Shown piece by piece: positions 1 through 11,723 of a DNA stretch of 64,000 nucleotides. The DNA lies in assembly GCF_001956855.1 (NCBI RefSeq), contig NZ_MTHD01000004.1:372001-436000 (forward strand), in the 5' to 3' direction. The stretch is from Azonexus hydrophilus. Its GTDB lineage: Bacteria; Pseudomonadota; Gammaproteobacteria; Burkholderiales; Rhodocyclaceae. The position numbers and the translations under genes were made by a program. Below the pieces are notes generated by a model that saw only the letters and a list, made by a program, of their open reading frames with translations, had not been told where the DNA came from and made no database searches. Position 1 is the first letter of the stretch; the number at the start of each line of letters is the position of its first letter.

Positions 1-252
1 GAAGCCGTAACCCGGGTGAACCGCCTCGGCGCCGGTCTGCTTGCAGGCGGCGATGATCTTGTCGGCAACCAGGTAGGACTCTTTCGAGGCCGCCGGACCA
101 ATGCAGACGGCTTCGTCAGCGAGATCGACGAACAACGCATCCTTGTCGGCTTCGGAATAGACGGCGACGGTCTTGATGCCCATCTTGCGGGCGGTCTTGA
201 TGACGCGGCAGGCAATCTCGCCACGGTTGGCAATCAGAATTTTCTTGAACAT
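1..252 (-). CDS. Biotin carboxylase subunit of acetyl/propionyl-CoA carboxylase (N-terminal part, runs off the window)
   Basis: Only the first 84 codons are present, starting at 252 and running off the left edge. The N-terminus [18 protein letters not shown] is the classic opening of biotin carboxylases, and the piece ends at [10 protein letters not shown], also typical of the family. These enzymes carboxylate biotin with ATP and bicarbonate. Its position 21 bases after pccB, in the same direction, suggests it is the alpha subunit of propionyl-CoA carboxylase. Whether the missing part also holds a biotin carrier domain (a PccA-like fusion) cannot be seen. Confidence 0.9.
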   Translation of the reverse strand, partial: MFKKILIANRGEIACRVIKTARKMGIKTVAVYSEADKDALFVDLADEAVCIGPAASKESYLVADKIIAACKQTGAEAVHPGYGF

Positions 253-273
253 GTTCCTTTTTCTCCCTGACGC

Positions 274-1809
274 TTACAGAGGAATGTTGCCGTGCTTGCG
301 CCACGGGTTTTCGAGTTTCTTGTCACGCAGCATGGCCAGCGAGCGGGCAATCCGCTTGCGCGTGGCGTGCGGCATGATGACGTCGTCGATAAAGCCACGG
401 GCGCCGGCGACGAACGGATTGGCGAACTTTTCCTTGTACTCGGCTTCGCGTTGGGCGAGCTTGGCTGGATCGTTCTTTTCTTCGCGGAAGATGATCTCGA
501 CCGCACCCTTCGGGCCCATCACGGCGATTTCAGCGGACGGCCAGGCGAGATTCACGTCGCCGCGCAGGTGCTTCGACGACATCACGTCGTAGGCACCGCC
601 GTAGGCCTTGCGGGTGATGATGGTGACCTTGGGTACGGTGCACTCGGCGTAGGCGTAGAGCAGCTTGGCACCGTGCTTGATGATGCCACCGTATTCCTGC
701 GTGGTGCCCGGCATGAAGCCCGGGACGTCGACGAAGGTCACGACCGGGATGTTGAAGGCGTCGCAGAAACGGACGAAGCGGGCGGCCTTGATCGACGACT
801 TGATGTCCAGGCAGCCGGCCAGCACCAGCGGCTGGTTGGCGACGATGCCGACCGGATGGCCGTCCATGCGGCCGAAACCGATGATGATGTTCTTGGCGTA
901 ATCGGCCTGCAGTTCGAAGAAGTCATTGTCATCGACGACCTTGATGATCAATTCCTTCATGTCGTACGGCTTGTTCGCGTTGTCCGGCACCAAGGTGTCG
1001 AGCGAATAGTCGAAACGGTCGACCGGGTCGTTGGTCGGCGTGACCGGCGGCTTTTCCTTGTTGTTCGACGGCACGAAATTCATGAAGCGTCGCAGCATCG
1101 ACAGCGCTTCGACGTCGTTCTCGAAAGCCAGGTCGGCAACGCCGGACTTGGTCGTGTGCGTCACGGCGCCGCCCAGCTCTTCGGCGGTCACGTCTTCATG
1201 GGTAACGGTCTTGACGACTTCCGGACCGGTCACAAACATGTAGGAGGAGTCTTTCACCATGAAGATGAAATCGGTCATCGACGGCGAGTAGACCGCACCA
1301 CCGGCGCAGGGGCCCATGATCATCGAGATCTGCGGCACGACACCGGAAGCCATGACGTTACGCTGGAACACGTCGGCATAGCCGCCGAGGGAGGCAACAC
1401 CTTCCTGGATGCGGGCGCCGCCCGAATCGTTGAGGCCGATCACCGGCGCACCGACTTTCATCGCCTGGTCCATGACCTTGCAGATCTTCTCGGCATGGGT
1501 TTCCGACAGCGAGCCGCCGAAGACGGTGAAGTCCTGCGAGAAAACGAACACCAGACGGCCGTTGATCGTGCCATAGCCGATGACGACGCCATCACCCGGG
1601 GTCTTTTCGGCCTGATCCATGCCGAAATCGACACAACGGTGTTCCTTGAACATGTCCCATTCTTCGAAGGAACCCGGATCGAGCAGCAGTTCGATGCGCT
1701 CACGGGCGGTCAGCTTGCCCTTCTTGTGCTGGCTGTCGATGCGCTTCTGGCCACCGCCGAGGCGGGCCATTTCGCGCTTTTTTTCCAGCTGGCGGATGAT
1801 GTCATGCAT
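274..1809 (-). CDS. pccB: Propionyl-CoA carboxylase beta subunit (carboxyltransferase)
   Basis: The 511-aa product has the length and sequence of the crotonase-fold carboxyltransferase family. Visible landmarks include [14 protein letters not shown], a GGARIQEGV segment near residue 130, [11 protein letters not shown] near 165, and a C-terminal half with PGFMPG and [11 protein letters not shown]. It transfers the carboxyl group from biotin to propionyl-CoA, giving methylmalonyl-CoA. The start has a good ribosome site (AAGGGAG). It lies between meaB and the biotin carboxylase gene in one minus-strand operon with methylmalonyl-CoA mutase, which argues for propionyl-CoA rather than acetyl-CoA as substrate. 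Acceptor specificity is inferred from this context. Confidence 0.92.
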   Translation of the reverse strand: MHDIIRQLEKKREMARLGGGQKRIDSQHKKGKLTARERIELLLDPGSFEEWDMFKEHRCVDFGMDQAEKTPGDGVVIGYGTINGRLVFVFSQDFTVFGGSLSETHAEKICKVMDQAMKVGAPVIGLNDSGGARIQEGVASLGGYADVFQRNVMASGVVPQISMIMGPCAGGAVYSPSMTDFIFMVKDSSYMFVTGPEVVKTVTHEDVTAEELGGAVTHTTKSGVADLAFENDVEALSMLRRFMNFVPSNNKEKPPVTPTNDPVDRFDYSLDTLVPDNANKPYDMKELIIKVVDDNDFFELQADYAKNIIIGFGRMDGHPVGIVANQPLVLAGCLDIKSSIKAARFVRFCDAFNIPVVTFVDVPGFMPGTTQEYGGIIKHGAKLLYAYAECTVPKVTIITRKAYGGAYDVMSSKHLRGDVNLAWPSAEIAVMGPKGAVEIIFREEKNDPAKLAQREAEYKEKFANPFVAGARGFIDDVIMPHATRKRIARSLAMLRDKKLENPWRKHGNIPL

Positions 1810-1836
1810 AGAAAACTCCCTTTGTGGAACGGGTGA

Positions 1837-2847
1837 TTAGTGTTTCAAATAGTCGAGCAGGGCATACGCGGCGGCAGCCGGCGTCGTATGGCCCGCTTCG
1901 ACCGATCGGGTGTAGGCGGGCAGGTTTTCCTGCACACGCGGGTGATGACGGAAATGCTGGCGCAAGCCGGAATCGATCAATTGCCACATCCAGCTCAGCG
2001 CCTGATGCTGGCGCTTGGCGGCGAATTCGCCGGTCGGCTTCAAGGCCGCCTGGTATTTCTCGACCTCGGCCCAGAACTCGACGATGCCCTGCTTGTGCAA
2101 GGCTGACAGCGCGATCACCGGCGGCGACCAGTTGGGCGACGCCGGGCGCAGCATGTGCAGCGCGTTGCGCCACTGGGCACGGACGACGGCAGTTGCCTGC
2201 TTGTCGATGTCGGCCTTGTTGATGACCACCATGTCGGCGATCTCGACAATGCCTTTCTTGATCGCCTGCAAATCGTCGCCGGCATTCGGCAGTTGCAGCA
2301 GGCAGAACATGTCGACCATGCCGGCGACGGTCGTTTCCGACTGACCGACACCGACGGTCTCGATGATGATCACATCGTAGCCGGCCGCTTCGCACAGCAG
2401 CATGGCTTCGCGCGACTTCTCGGCAACGCCGCCGAGCGAACCGGACGACGGGCTCGGGCGGATGAAGGCTTCCTCGCGCTGGCTCAACAACTCCATCCGC
2501 GTCTTGTCGCCGAGGATGGAACCGCCGGATACCGACGACGACGGATCGACCGCCAGCACCGCCAGTTTCTTGCCCTGTTCGATCAGCCAGACGCCCAGCG
2601 CCTCGATGAAGGTCGACTTGCCAGCACCGGGCACACCGGAGATGCCGATGCGGATCGCCTTGCCGGTACTCGGCAACAGCGCGTTCAGCACCAGCTGCGC
2701 GCGCTGCTGGTGATCGCCGCGGGTCGACTCGATCAGCGTGATCGCCTTGGCCAACGAACGACGCTGGCCGGCCAGCACACCGTCGACCAGGGACTGATCG
2801 GCAGCGGACAGGAGATTGGCTCGCACGGGCGCTTCGTCCAGTTTCAT
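1837..2847 (-). CDS. meaB: Methylmalonyl-CoA mutase-associated GTPase MeaB
   Basis: This 336-aa G3E-type P-loop GTPase has the Walker A motif GVPGAGKST near residue 70, then DPSSSVSGGSILGDKTRM, ETVGVGQSE and an NKAD guanine-specificity motif. MeaB proteins protect and reactivate adenosylcobalamin-dependent methylmalonyl-CoA mutase and gate cofactor loading. The gene starts 6 bases after the mutase stop codon, so the two are almost certainly cotranscribed and probably translationally coupled. No strong ribosome site of its own is seen. The older name ArgK/YgfD (arginine transport) is not supported by the context. Confidence 0.95.
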   Translation of the reverse strand: MKLDEAPVRANLLSAADQSLVDGVLAGQRRSLAKAITLIESTRGDHQQRAQLVLNALLPSTGKAIRIGISGVPGAGKSTFIEALGVWLIEQGKKLAVLAVDPSSSVSGGSILGDKTRMELLSQREEAFIRPSPSSGSLGGVAEKSREAMLLCEAAGYDVIIIETVGVGQSETTVAGMVDMFCLLQLPNAGDDLQAIKKGIVEIADMVVINKADIDKQATAVVRAQWRNALHMLRPASPNWSPPVIALSALHKQGIVEFWAEVEKYQAALKPTGEFAAKRQHQALSWMWQLIDSGLRQHFRHHPRVQENLPAYTRSVEAGHTTPAAAAYALLDYLKH

Positions 2848-2853
2848 CCGGGT

Positions 2854-5004
<2,151 letters not shown>

Positions 5005-5097
5005 GAAACACCTCTCGCCGATTCGATTTTTTCGGGCCGATGATGCAGAATTCAAAATTCTACGCTTTCGCACCCGGCTTGACATAGCTAGCCCCAC

Positions 5098-5127
5098 ATA
5101 ATACTGTATCCATAATTATGGAAGCAA
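5098..5127 (-). promoter_or_regulatory. mutB promoter with embedded palindromic operator
   Basis: Read on the minus strand, TTGCTT (5127-5122) and TATTAT (5103-5098) are separated by 18 bases, a plausible sigma-70 promoter for mutB. The spacer contains the perfect 14-bp palindrome TCCATAATTATGGA (5109-5122). A GntR-family regulator is encoded divergently at 5171. An operator between -35 and -10 would give simple repression, but binding by that regulator is inferred. Confidence 0.55.
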
Positions 5128-5170
5128 GTCGGCAACGCACCGATCTGCCCGCCGAGACCACATCATCACA

Positions 5171-5836
5171 ATGAACCGTATTGCACCCACCGCGCTCTAC
5201 CAGGAAGTCGCCGAACGACTGCGACAACGCATCTTCGCCCACGAACTGACGCCAGGCATGTGGATCGACGAGCAGAAGCTCGCCGAACAATATGGCATTT
5301 CGCGTACGCCGCTGCGTGAAGCACTGAAAGTCCTGGCTTCCGAGGGACTGGTCGAACTCAAGCCACGTCGTGGTTGCTACGTCACGGAAATTTCCCGCCG
5401 CGACCTCGACGACATCTTCCCCTTGATGGCCATGCTCGAAGGCCGCTGCGCCTTCGAGGCAGTAAAACGCGCCAAGACGGCCGACCTGGCTGCACTGAAG
5501 GCAATCCACGAAAAACTGGAATCCGCCTCCCGCGATGGGCGCATCGATGCCTTTTTCGAGGCCAATCAGGAATTCCACAAGAAAATCCAGGAACTGTCCG
5601 GCAACCGCTGGCTGCTCTCGGTCATCCAGGACCTGCGCAAGGTGCTGAAGCTGTCGCGCCTGCACTCGCTTTCTCTGGAAGGACGCCTGCAGCAGTCGCT
5701 GGACGAGCACCGGGCAATTCTTGCCAGCATGCTCTCCGGCGATGCCGCCAAGGCCGAACGGGAGATGCACGACCATCTGCTGTCCGGCCGCGAGGCGCTG
5801 GCGCGCATGGATGCGCAGAACCAGAAAAGCGCCTGA
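5171..5836 (+). CDS. GntR-family transcriptional regulator (FadR/FCD type), likely regulator of the mutB operon
   Basis: The 221-aa protein has an N-terminal winged helix (LYQEVAERLRQRIFAHELTPG, then EQYGISRTPLREALKVLASEGLVELKPRRGCYV) and an all-helical FCD ligand-binding domain with conserved acidic and His positions (LDEHRAILASMLSGD, then MHDHLLSGREAL). Such regulators usually sense carboxylic acids and repress neighbouring catabolic genes. It is divergent from mutB, with a palindrome between them, so control of the methylmalonyl-CoA pathway is likely. The ligand (propionate, methylcitrate or methylmalonate-like) is unknown. Confidence 0.88.
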   Translation: MNRIAPTALYQEVAERLRQRIFAHELTPGMWIDEQKLAEQYGISRTPLREALKVLASEGLVELKPRRGCYVTEISRRDLDDIFPLMAMLEGRCAFEAVKRAKTADLAALKAIHEKLESASRDGRIDAFFEANQEFHKKIQELSGNRWLLSVIQDLRKVLKLSRLHSLSLEGRLQQSLDEHRAILASMLSGDAAKAEREMHDHLLSGREALARMDAQNQKSA

Positions 5837-5879
5837 CGCAAAAACGCTGATTGCTGCGGTCGACCGCAGCAGACAAAGA

Positions 5880-6003
5880 AAAACCCCCTGACGACCAGCG
5901 CTATGTGGAGAAAAAATGCACATATTTGTGCGTGAGTGAGTATCCACAGGGGTTTTAGTTTGTTAACCGTAATACTTCGCCCGGACTTCGGTCTGGGCGA
6001 TTT
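5880..6003 (+). other. Structured intergenic segment with intrinsic terminator; possible small RNA
   Basis: AAAACCCC (5880-5887) can pair with GGGGTTTT (5949-5956). Inside lie TGTGGA/TCCACA (5914-5919 with 5943-5948) and GCACA/TGTGC. A separate hairpin, CGCCCGGAC-TTC-GGTCTGGGCG followed by a T-rich run, sits at about 5977-6003 and looks like an intrinsic terminator on the plus strand. A perfect 20-bp palindrome also lies just upstream at 5852-5871. This could be the gntR transcript end or an independent small RNA. No known RNA family was recognised. Confidence 0.35.
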
Positions 6004-6814
6004 TGTTTGAACTTGAGGATTCTGAGCCAAGCTCTAAGCACGCAAGCGCAAGCGCAACCGTAACCCAAAGGCGACGTTCGCCGCCACGCTGATCCAAGGG
6101 CCGGTTTCTGAGCAAACCAGCCGTTCAACTTGAAAGCTGAGCATCTCCTTCTCGGCCATTGCTGCCGTTGAGCATGTGACCAGACTCGGGCGGAAATGCG
6201 CCAGAAAACCGCCGTTCAGACATAGATGGTGATCAATGTCGATTTGGCGCTACTGACTTTAGCCGGCCCCGACCCGAAGTGGAAATTGATCGTTTGGTGA
6301 AGCAGACGTTTAGGAATGCCTGTATTCACCGGCCTGCGTGCCTTCTCACGCAGGTCTAGTTGGATGCTGCGCTAGCTATCACGGCACTACGAAATGCTGG
6401 GCTCTATTGCCGCCTTGACGTTTTTTTCACATCTTTTTTGACAGAATAGTCACGTTCAGCCAATTAACATTACCAAAAACAATCTGGTGAAGCTGCCGCG
6501 TTATTCCTAGCCCAAATAACGTTGATTGTTGGTTTTCCCCCAAAAGTACATCTACTAAAACCTCGTCCCCGTGCCTGTAACCATCGGAATGGGCCATTGC
6601 CCTGAACGCGAAAATTATAGTGAGTTGCACCGTCCCTTCGTTGCTCCAGCAGGTGACGCACAGAAGCAATCCAAGGAGAAGCACGCTATCTCGGATTATG
6701 CGGAGATCGGTCCCGGGAATAGGCCAAATTTCTCTGATGAAGTTGTATTTCAGAGCAGCAATTACGCGGTTTTCTAATCCTTACTCAGGCTGATTTTCTA
6801 TACAGAAATTTTCC
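6004..6814. other. Long non-coding stretch upstream of the sulfatase gene
   Basis: Around 800 bases with no convincing gene. The right half is clearly more AT-rich than its surroundings. TTGAC occurs at 6415 and 6438 with TTCAC at 6426, which loosely resembles the 11-bp TTGAC operator array found further right, but the last step is off by one base. A 68-codon open frame at 6571-6777 has no ribosome site and no recognisable content. Confidence 0.4.
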
Positions 6815-8830
6815 ATGCAGCAAAACGTAACGAAACGTTCTAACGCCTCAAAATTATCTTGCTTTTGGCAGGGCATTGACCTATCCGGCCCTTACGCCGG
6901 GATCGCCATGCTTTTCCTGATCGGCCTGCCCATGCTGACGCTGTCGCGCGCCGCGCTGATGTTCTGGCAATCGGAGCGCGTCGCCGCCACCGGCATCTGG
7001 CCGACCATGCTGCTGCAGGGCATCCGCGTCGACATCATCCAGCTTTCGTTGCTCGCCCTGCCATTGCTGCTGCTCGCCCCCTTGCTCGCCGGCGAGCGCC
7101 TGTGGCCGGCCTGGCGGCGCCTGAACATCGTCTGGATCACACTGGCGATCGCCGCCTTGGCCTTGCTGGAAATTGCCTCACCGGCCTTCATCAGTGAATA
7201 CGACAGCCGGCCGAACCGGCTGTTCGTCGAATACCTGAAGTATCCCAACGAGGTTGTTGCCATGCTGTGGAACGGCTTCCGCCTGCACCTGGTCGGCGGA
7301 CTGCTGGTCACCGGCCTCGCCGGCTGGTCCGCCTGGCGGGTGATGCGCAATTGGCAGCGACGCGAAGCCCCCTGGTCGGGCTGGAAACTCTGGCTGACCT
7401 GGCCGATCCTGTTCCTGATCTGCGCACTGGCCATCCGTTCGACGCTGCAGCACCGCGCAGCCAACCCGGCAATGTTCGCACTGACCGCCGACCCGATGGT
7501 CAATACGCTGATTCTCAACTCCGCCTGGTCGGTCACGCACGCGATCTACGGCATGCAGCACGAAGCCAATTCCAGCGACATCTACGGCAAGATGGAAGCC
7601 GCCGACATCCTCGCCGAATTCCGTCAGGCCCGCGCCAGCTTCGGTACCCCGCATCCGCTGGTCGACGATGCGGAAATCCCGACCCTGGTCGACCAGAAGG
7701 CGACGGTGCGCCGAGCCAAGCCGCTGAATCTGGTGATCATCCTCGAGGAAAGCCTGGGCGCAACCTTCGTCGAATCGCTGGGCGGTGTGCCGGTAACGCC
7801 CAACCTGGAAAGACTCAAGCACGAAGGCTGGTGGTTCGAGCAGCTCTACGCCACCGGCACACGCTCGATCCGCGGTATCGAGGCGGTCACCACGGGCTTT
7901 CTGCCGACGCCGGCGCAGGCCGTGGTCAAGCTGTCGCTGGCCCAGCGAAATTTCTCGACGCTGGCTTCCACCCTCGGCCAACACGGCTACGAATCCGAGT
8001 TCATCTACGGTGGCGAAGCGCATTTCGACAACATGCGCGGCTTCTTCACCGGCAACGGTTTCACTCACATCACCGAACAGAAGGACTACAAGAACCCGAA
8101 GTTCGTCGCCGGCTGGGGGGTCTCCGACGAAGACCTGTTCGACAAGACGCACGAACGCCTGAGCGCCAAGCACGCCGAAGGCCAGCCCAGCTTCACGCTG
8201 GTGTTCACTTCGACCAACCATTCGCCCTTCGATTTCCCCGATGGCCGCATCGAGCTCTACGAGCAACCGAAGGCGACCGACAACAACGCTGTCAAATACA
8301 CCGACCACGCACTCGGCGAGTTCATGGTCAAGGCCAAGGCCAGCCCCTACTGGCAGGACACCCTGTTCGTCGTCGTTGCCGACCACGACATCCGCGTGCG
8401 CGGCGACAGCATGGTGCCGGTCGAGCGTTTCCATATCCCCGGGCTGATCCTCGGTGCCGACCTCAAGCCAAAGCGGGTCAGGACCGTCGCCAGCCAGATC
8501 GACCTGGCGCCGACGCTGCTGTCGCTGATGGGCGTTGATGCCAAACATCCGATGCCCGGCCGCGACCTGACCCGCGAAGCCGACGACCTGCCGGGCCGGG
8601 CGGTGATGCAGTACGAACAGAACTACGGCTGGATGGAAGGCAAGCAGGTCGTCGTCCTGCGCCCGGAAAAGGAACCCGCCTTCGCCCACTACGACCGCCA
8701 GACGAAACACCTGAGCGCCGCCGAGGCACCGCCCGCCGACGGCGAGGCACTGGCCCGGCGCGCGCTGGCGCACGCGCTGCTGCCAGCCTGGCTGTACCGC
8801 GAGCAGCGCTACCGCTTGCCCGAAGAGTAA
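6815..8830 (+). CDS. LTA synthase family sulfatase-fold membrane protein (phosphoglycerol or phosphoethanolamine transferase-like)
   Basis: The 671-aa protein has about five N-terminal membrane segments (roughly residues 25-205), then a periplasmic sulfatase-fold domain beginning LNLVIILEESLGATFVESLGG. It contains TGTRSIRGIEAVTTG, with the presumed nucleophilic Thr, and later TSTNHSPFDFP and VVVADHDIRVRG, which match metal-binding positions of the LtaS/MdoB family. Such enzymes transfer phosphoglycerol or similar groups to envelope glycans or lipids. Substrate is unknown here. Its 3' end overlaps the convergent PAP2 gene by 22 bases. It is more GC-rich than the neighbouring paralogue at 9572. 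Confidence 0.85.
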   Translation: MQQNVTKRSNASKLSCFWQGIDLSGPYAGIAMLFLIGLPMLTLSRAALMFWQSERVAATGIWPTMLLQGIRVDIIQLSLLALPLLLLAPLLAGERLWPAWRRLNIVWITLAIAALALLEIASPAFISEYDSRPNRLFVEYLKYPNEVVAMLWNGFRLHLVGGLLVTGLAGWSAWRVMRNWQRREAPWSGWKLWLTWPILFLICALAIRSTLQHRAANPAMFALTADPMVNTLILNSAWSVTHAIYGMQHEANSSDIYGKMEAADILAEFRQARASFGTPHPLVDDAEIPTLVDQKATVRRAKPLNLVIILEESLGATFVESLGGVPVTPNLERLKHEGWWFEQLYATGTRSIRGIEAVTTGFLPTPAQAVVKLSLAQRNFSTLASTLGQHGYESEFIYGGEAHFDNMRGFFTGNGFTHITEQKDYKNPKFVAGWGVSDEDLFDKTHERLSAKHAEGQPSFTLVFTSTNHSPFDFPDGRIELYEQPKATDNNAVKYTDHALGEFMVKAKASPYWQDTLFVVVADHDIRVRGDSMVPVERFHIPGLILGADLKPKRVRTVASQIDLAPTLLSLMGVDAKHPMPGRDLTREADDLPGRAVMQYEQNYGWMEGKQVVVLRPEKEPAFAHYDRQTKHLSAAEAPPADGEALARRALAHALLPAWLYREQRYRLPEE

Positions 8831-9585
8831 TCGAGCCGGGTCAGGCTCCCGTAAGAAGTCGCTTCAGTTCCTATGGCTTGGTATCGATCGAGAAAAACAC
8901 GGGACAACACTAGGCAAATAGTCCAATCGATCAACAGCGTCCAAAGGTTGTGGGATAGAAAGTGCGCACCTTGTAACATGCGGCCCAGCGAGAGGACGCC
9001 ACCAAAAGCTAGAGCAAAGACCATACTCACTCGAGCAAAACGTGGGTGGCGCTCGCGCAGGGCGAAGTATAGGGCTAATAGAGAAAAGCCTGTCGCAGCA
9101 TGCCCGCCAGGCCAACAGCGGCCAGAGCGTGTAATTCCTGGAAGCGGGCCAAGCAGCGGCACAAACGCTTCGCCACCGCCGAAGACGACCAAATCCTTGG
9201 GGCACTGAATTTCGGTTAGAGCTTTCAGTGGCGGGATAATCGCTGTCGATACCCCCATTGCTAGCGCGATGTATCCCAGTTGTCGCCGCCAAGGACGCAA
9301 TCTCACAACTTTCCACGATGCAAAGAAGCAAATAATGGTCAGCACAAAAAATGCCATAACGATATATTTTGCTTGCCTATGGAGCACAGTTTCCAAAAAA
9401 ACATTGTGCTCACCGATAAACCCCTGGCCTGGGACATATAACAACCCGGCAACATGAAAGTCGAGTTGTACGGGATCTAGCACCAGCAACAAGACCATTA
9501 GACTGAATGTCAATGCCAACCAGCGTTTGAAAGGGAGTACTAGCGATTTTTGCATGATGGTTTGCGGATTATTAGTTAGCGCCAT
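8809..9585 (-). CDS. PAP2-family membrane phosphatase
   Basis: About 258 aa with several hydrophobic segments and the three PAP2 signature regions: KALTEIQCPKDL, WPGGHAATGFSL (the PSGH-type motif) and SLGRMLQGAHFLSHNLWT with the catalytic His. These enzymes dephosphorylate lipid pyrophosphates, lipid A or phosphatidylglycerol phosphate. The start at 9585 (MALTNNP) overlaps the end of the upstream sulfatase gene; MQKSLVL at 9555 is an alternative. No clear ribosome site is visible, which fits translational coupling. The two-gene arrangement with a sulfatase suggests recycling or modification of an envelope lipid; the substrate is inferred only. Confidence 0.85.
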   Translation of the reverse strand: MALTNNPQTIMQKSLVLPFKRWLALTFSLMVLLLVLDPVQLDFHVAGLLYVPGQGFIGEHNVFLETVLHRQAKYIVMAFFVLTIICFFASWKVVRLRPWRRQLGYIALAMGVSTAIIPPLKALTEIQCPKDLVVFGGGEAFVPLLGPLPGITRSGRCWPGGHAATGFSLLALYFALRERHPRFARVSMVFALAFGGVLSLGRMLQGAHFLSHNLWTLLIDWTICLVLSRVFLDRYQAIGTEATSYGSLTRLDYSSGKR

Positions 9586-11527
9586 CACGGGATTTTTTCG
9601 CCGAAGGTTGCCAAGACAGAAGCCCTTCACGAAAGGCGTGGCTGGCTCCCTGAAAGTAAGCGATGTTGCGACGAGCCAGCGGGTCAGCAACCGTGACATC
9701 GCGTTCTTCGCTGGTTTCGAGGGCATCGTAGCGATGGCGCAGCAAGCGGCGTGGACTGAGGATTGACAGGTCACGACCATCGTAGAGGCCAAGATGTTGA
9801 TAATTGCCGATCAGTGCGCGGCCAGGCCGCTTCGGATCGAGCAACAGATTACGACCGAAAAATGTGGACTCATAATCGATGTTGAGTAAGCCAAGCAGGG
9901 TAGGCGCTAGGTCGATCTGACTGCCCAGCGTCGCGACCTCTCGCGCGGCGATTAAGCTCGGCGCGTAGAAAAATAGCGGGATGTGATAACTATTGACAGG
10001 CAAGTCCTCGTAACCGGCGCTACCAGCGGTATGGTCAGCGACAAAAATGAAAATGGTGTTATCGAACCAAGGCTTGCTCCTCGCTTGTTCGAGAAATTTT
10101 CCGATGGCGTAGTCAGTGTATTTGACCGCTCCTTCTCGTCCTGAGCCGGAAGCTATGTCGATACGTCCCTCGGGATAGGTGTAGGGACGATGATTTGATG
10201 TCGTCATCAACTGCAGTAAGAATGGCTTGCCTTCAGCATGATTCTGGTCGGCCAGCTTGATCGCCTGTAGGTAGAGATCCTCATCGGCCATCCCCCAAGC
10301 ATTCTGAAATGACATTTCCCTTTCTGGTACATTGCTCTGGTCGACGATGCGATAACCGTTACCGCTGAAAAATGCGTTCATGTTGTCGAAATACCCGCGG
10401 CCGCCATACACGAAAACTGCATCGTAGCCTTTGCTGGCAAGTTGCTTCCCGAGGCTGGCATAGCCACTCTCACGCCCAAGTCGTTTGACAATGGAACGTC
10501 CCGGCGTCGGTGGCACCGATAGAGTGATAGCTTCCAGACCACGGTCAGTTCGGGTTCCGGTGGCATGGAAGTTATTAAAGAATAGGCTTTGTTGGCGGAG
10601 AGCGTCGAGATTGGGGGTCAGGCCACGGCTGTCTCCGAAACTGCCGAGATATTTTGCGCTGAGGCTTTCGATGGTGACCAGAATAATGTTGTGATGCACC
10701 GCATTGCCAGGATTGTCGATCCTTCGACGAATATCGAGCGGGTTCTCGCTAACAAAATGGGCATTTGGCTCGGCAACTTCAGCACGCAACTGCGCTCCGA
10801 CTTCAGCGTCTGGCAAACTCGCGTAAAACTGCCGATAGTCGAGTTCGTTGTTTCGGAACGCGGCAAAAAACTGGAATGGGCCATTACCGGCAAGCTCTCG
10901 CTGATAGACGTTGCCACCCGCACTAATCGGAAAGTCCTGGCCGACCACTGCTAGGTTAATGCTGGCAGAAATAATCAGGGTAAGCAGCCCTGCCAAGCGC
11001 TTGCGTATCGGTAATAGTGGCAGGACGTAGTAGTTTGCCAAGGTCTGGCGAAAAACCAGCGTGGCGAAGATGGAAATGATAGCCAGCATGCCCAGCAGGC
11101 GGAAAATCGGGTAGGACTCGACGATGTTGCTCAGTACTTCCTTTGAGTACACCAAATAATCTACGGCGATGAAATTGAAGCGAACGCCGAACTCATCCCA
11201 GAAAATCCATTCGGCTGTAGCGACAAACAGCATGGTAAAAAGACTCATGCTAGTCAGCACGCTCAGAAAGCGACGGTGGCCATGACTGCACCACAGCTTC
11301 TCCGGGCACAGAGTCAGATACAGAGCAAGCGGCAGCGCAGCGTAGAGCAGGAACGACAGATCATAAACAGCACCGATTGCATACAAATGCAGAATATCGG
11401 CAAGTCCAGCGCTGGCTTCAGACCAATGAGTGATAAGCAAAAGGCTGCGCGTCAGAAAAAAAATCAGTAGCCAGCTAGTTAGGATGAATGCGAGAAAACG
11501 GGTTTGGGCGTGGCGGAGTGGAAGCAT
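9572..11527 (-). CDS. LTA synthase family sulfatase-fold membrane protein, second copy
   Basis: About 651 aa, paralogous in architecture to the 6815 gene: N-terminal membrane segments, then HNIILVTIESLSAKYLGSFG, ATGTRTDRGLEAITLS with the presumed catalytic Thr, MTTSNHRPYTYPEGR and FVADHTAGSAG. The frame opens with TTG at 11533, but ATG at 11527 (MLPLRHAQTR) is preferred. Codon use is visibly less GC-rich than that of its paralogue and of the flanking metabolic genes. It is divergent from the two-component genes, and the shared upstream region carries four GTCAA half-sites at an 11-bp period, so control by that response regulator is likely. Confidence 0.87.
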   Translation of the reverse strand: MLPLRHAQTRFLAFILTSWLLIFFLTRSLLLITHWSEASAGLADILHLYAIGAVYDLSFLLYAALPLALYLTLCPEKLWCSHGHRRFLSVLTSMSLFTMLFVATAEWIFWDEFGVRFNFIAVDYLVYSKEVLSNIVESYPIFRLLGMLAIISIFATLVFRQTLANYYVLPLLPIRKRLAGLLTLIISASINLAVVGQDFPISAGGNVYQRELAGNGPFQFFAAFRNNELDYRQFYASLPDAEVGAQLRAEVAEPNAHFVSENPLDIRRRIDNPGNAVHHNIILVTIESLSAKYLGSFGDSRGLTPNLDALRQQSLFFNNFHATGTRTDRGLEAITLSVPPTPGRSIVKRLGRESGYASLGKQLASKGYDAVFVYGGRGYFDNMNAFFSGNGYRIVDQSNVPEREMSFQNAWGMADEDLYLQAIKLADQNHAEGKPFLLQLMTTSNHRPYTYPEGRIDIASGSGREGAVKYTDYAIGKFLEQARSKPWFDNTIFIFVADHTAGSAGYEDLPVNSYHIPLFFYAPSLIAAREVATLGSQIDLAPTLLGLLNIDYESTFFGRNLLLDPKRPGRALIGNYQHLGLYDGRDLSILSPRRLLRHRYDALETSEERDVTVADPLARRNIAYFQGASHAFREGLLSWQPSAKKSRDGAN

Positions 11528-11573
11528 CGGCAATTGCTCAAGTCAGAACGGAGCGCAGTGTCTGCTTGAGGTG

Positions 11574-11611
11574 GTCAAGGCCGCGTCAAAGACTTGTCAA
11601 AAAAACGTCAA
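11574..11611. promoter_or_regulatory. Four direct half-sites (GTCAA, 11-bp period), candidate response-regulator operator
   Basis: GTCAA occurs at 11574, 11585, 11596 and 11607, each exactly 11 bases apart, about one helical turn. On the minus strand this reads TTGAC N6, the same half-site found upstream of the methyltransferase gene at 13662-13699. OmpR-family regulators typically bind such direct repeats. The site lies between the divergent sulfatase (start 11527) and response-regulator (start 11724) genes. Confidence 0.65.
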
Positions 11612-11723
11612 GGAAGCCGGTGTCGCAAGAAAGTGCCGTTCGGTAGACCATTTTTTTTGGAATTTTTGCGATTGGCCGTAAAAATCCGCTATTTTTCTAC
11701 TTCGATATTTATCCAAACAGACC

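Noticed and set aside
292-1836. 514-codon open frame antisense to pccB, and similar long antisense frames opposite mutB, actP and the Liv permease genes
   Set aside because: Their products are rich in Arg, His, Asp and Gly with no hydrophobic core or known motif. They are reading-frame shadows of GC-rich genes.
6415-6442. Possible third TTGAC operator array upstream of the first sulfatase
   Set aside because: Half-sites at 6415, 6426 (TTCAC) and 6438 do not keep the 11-bp period, and the site is about 400 bases from the next gene. Noted as weak only.
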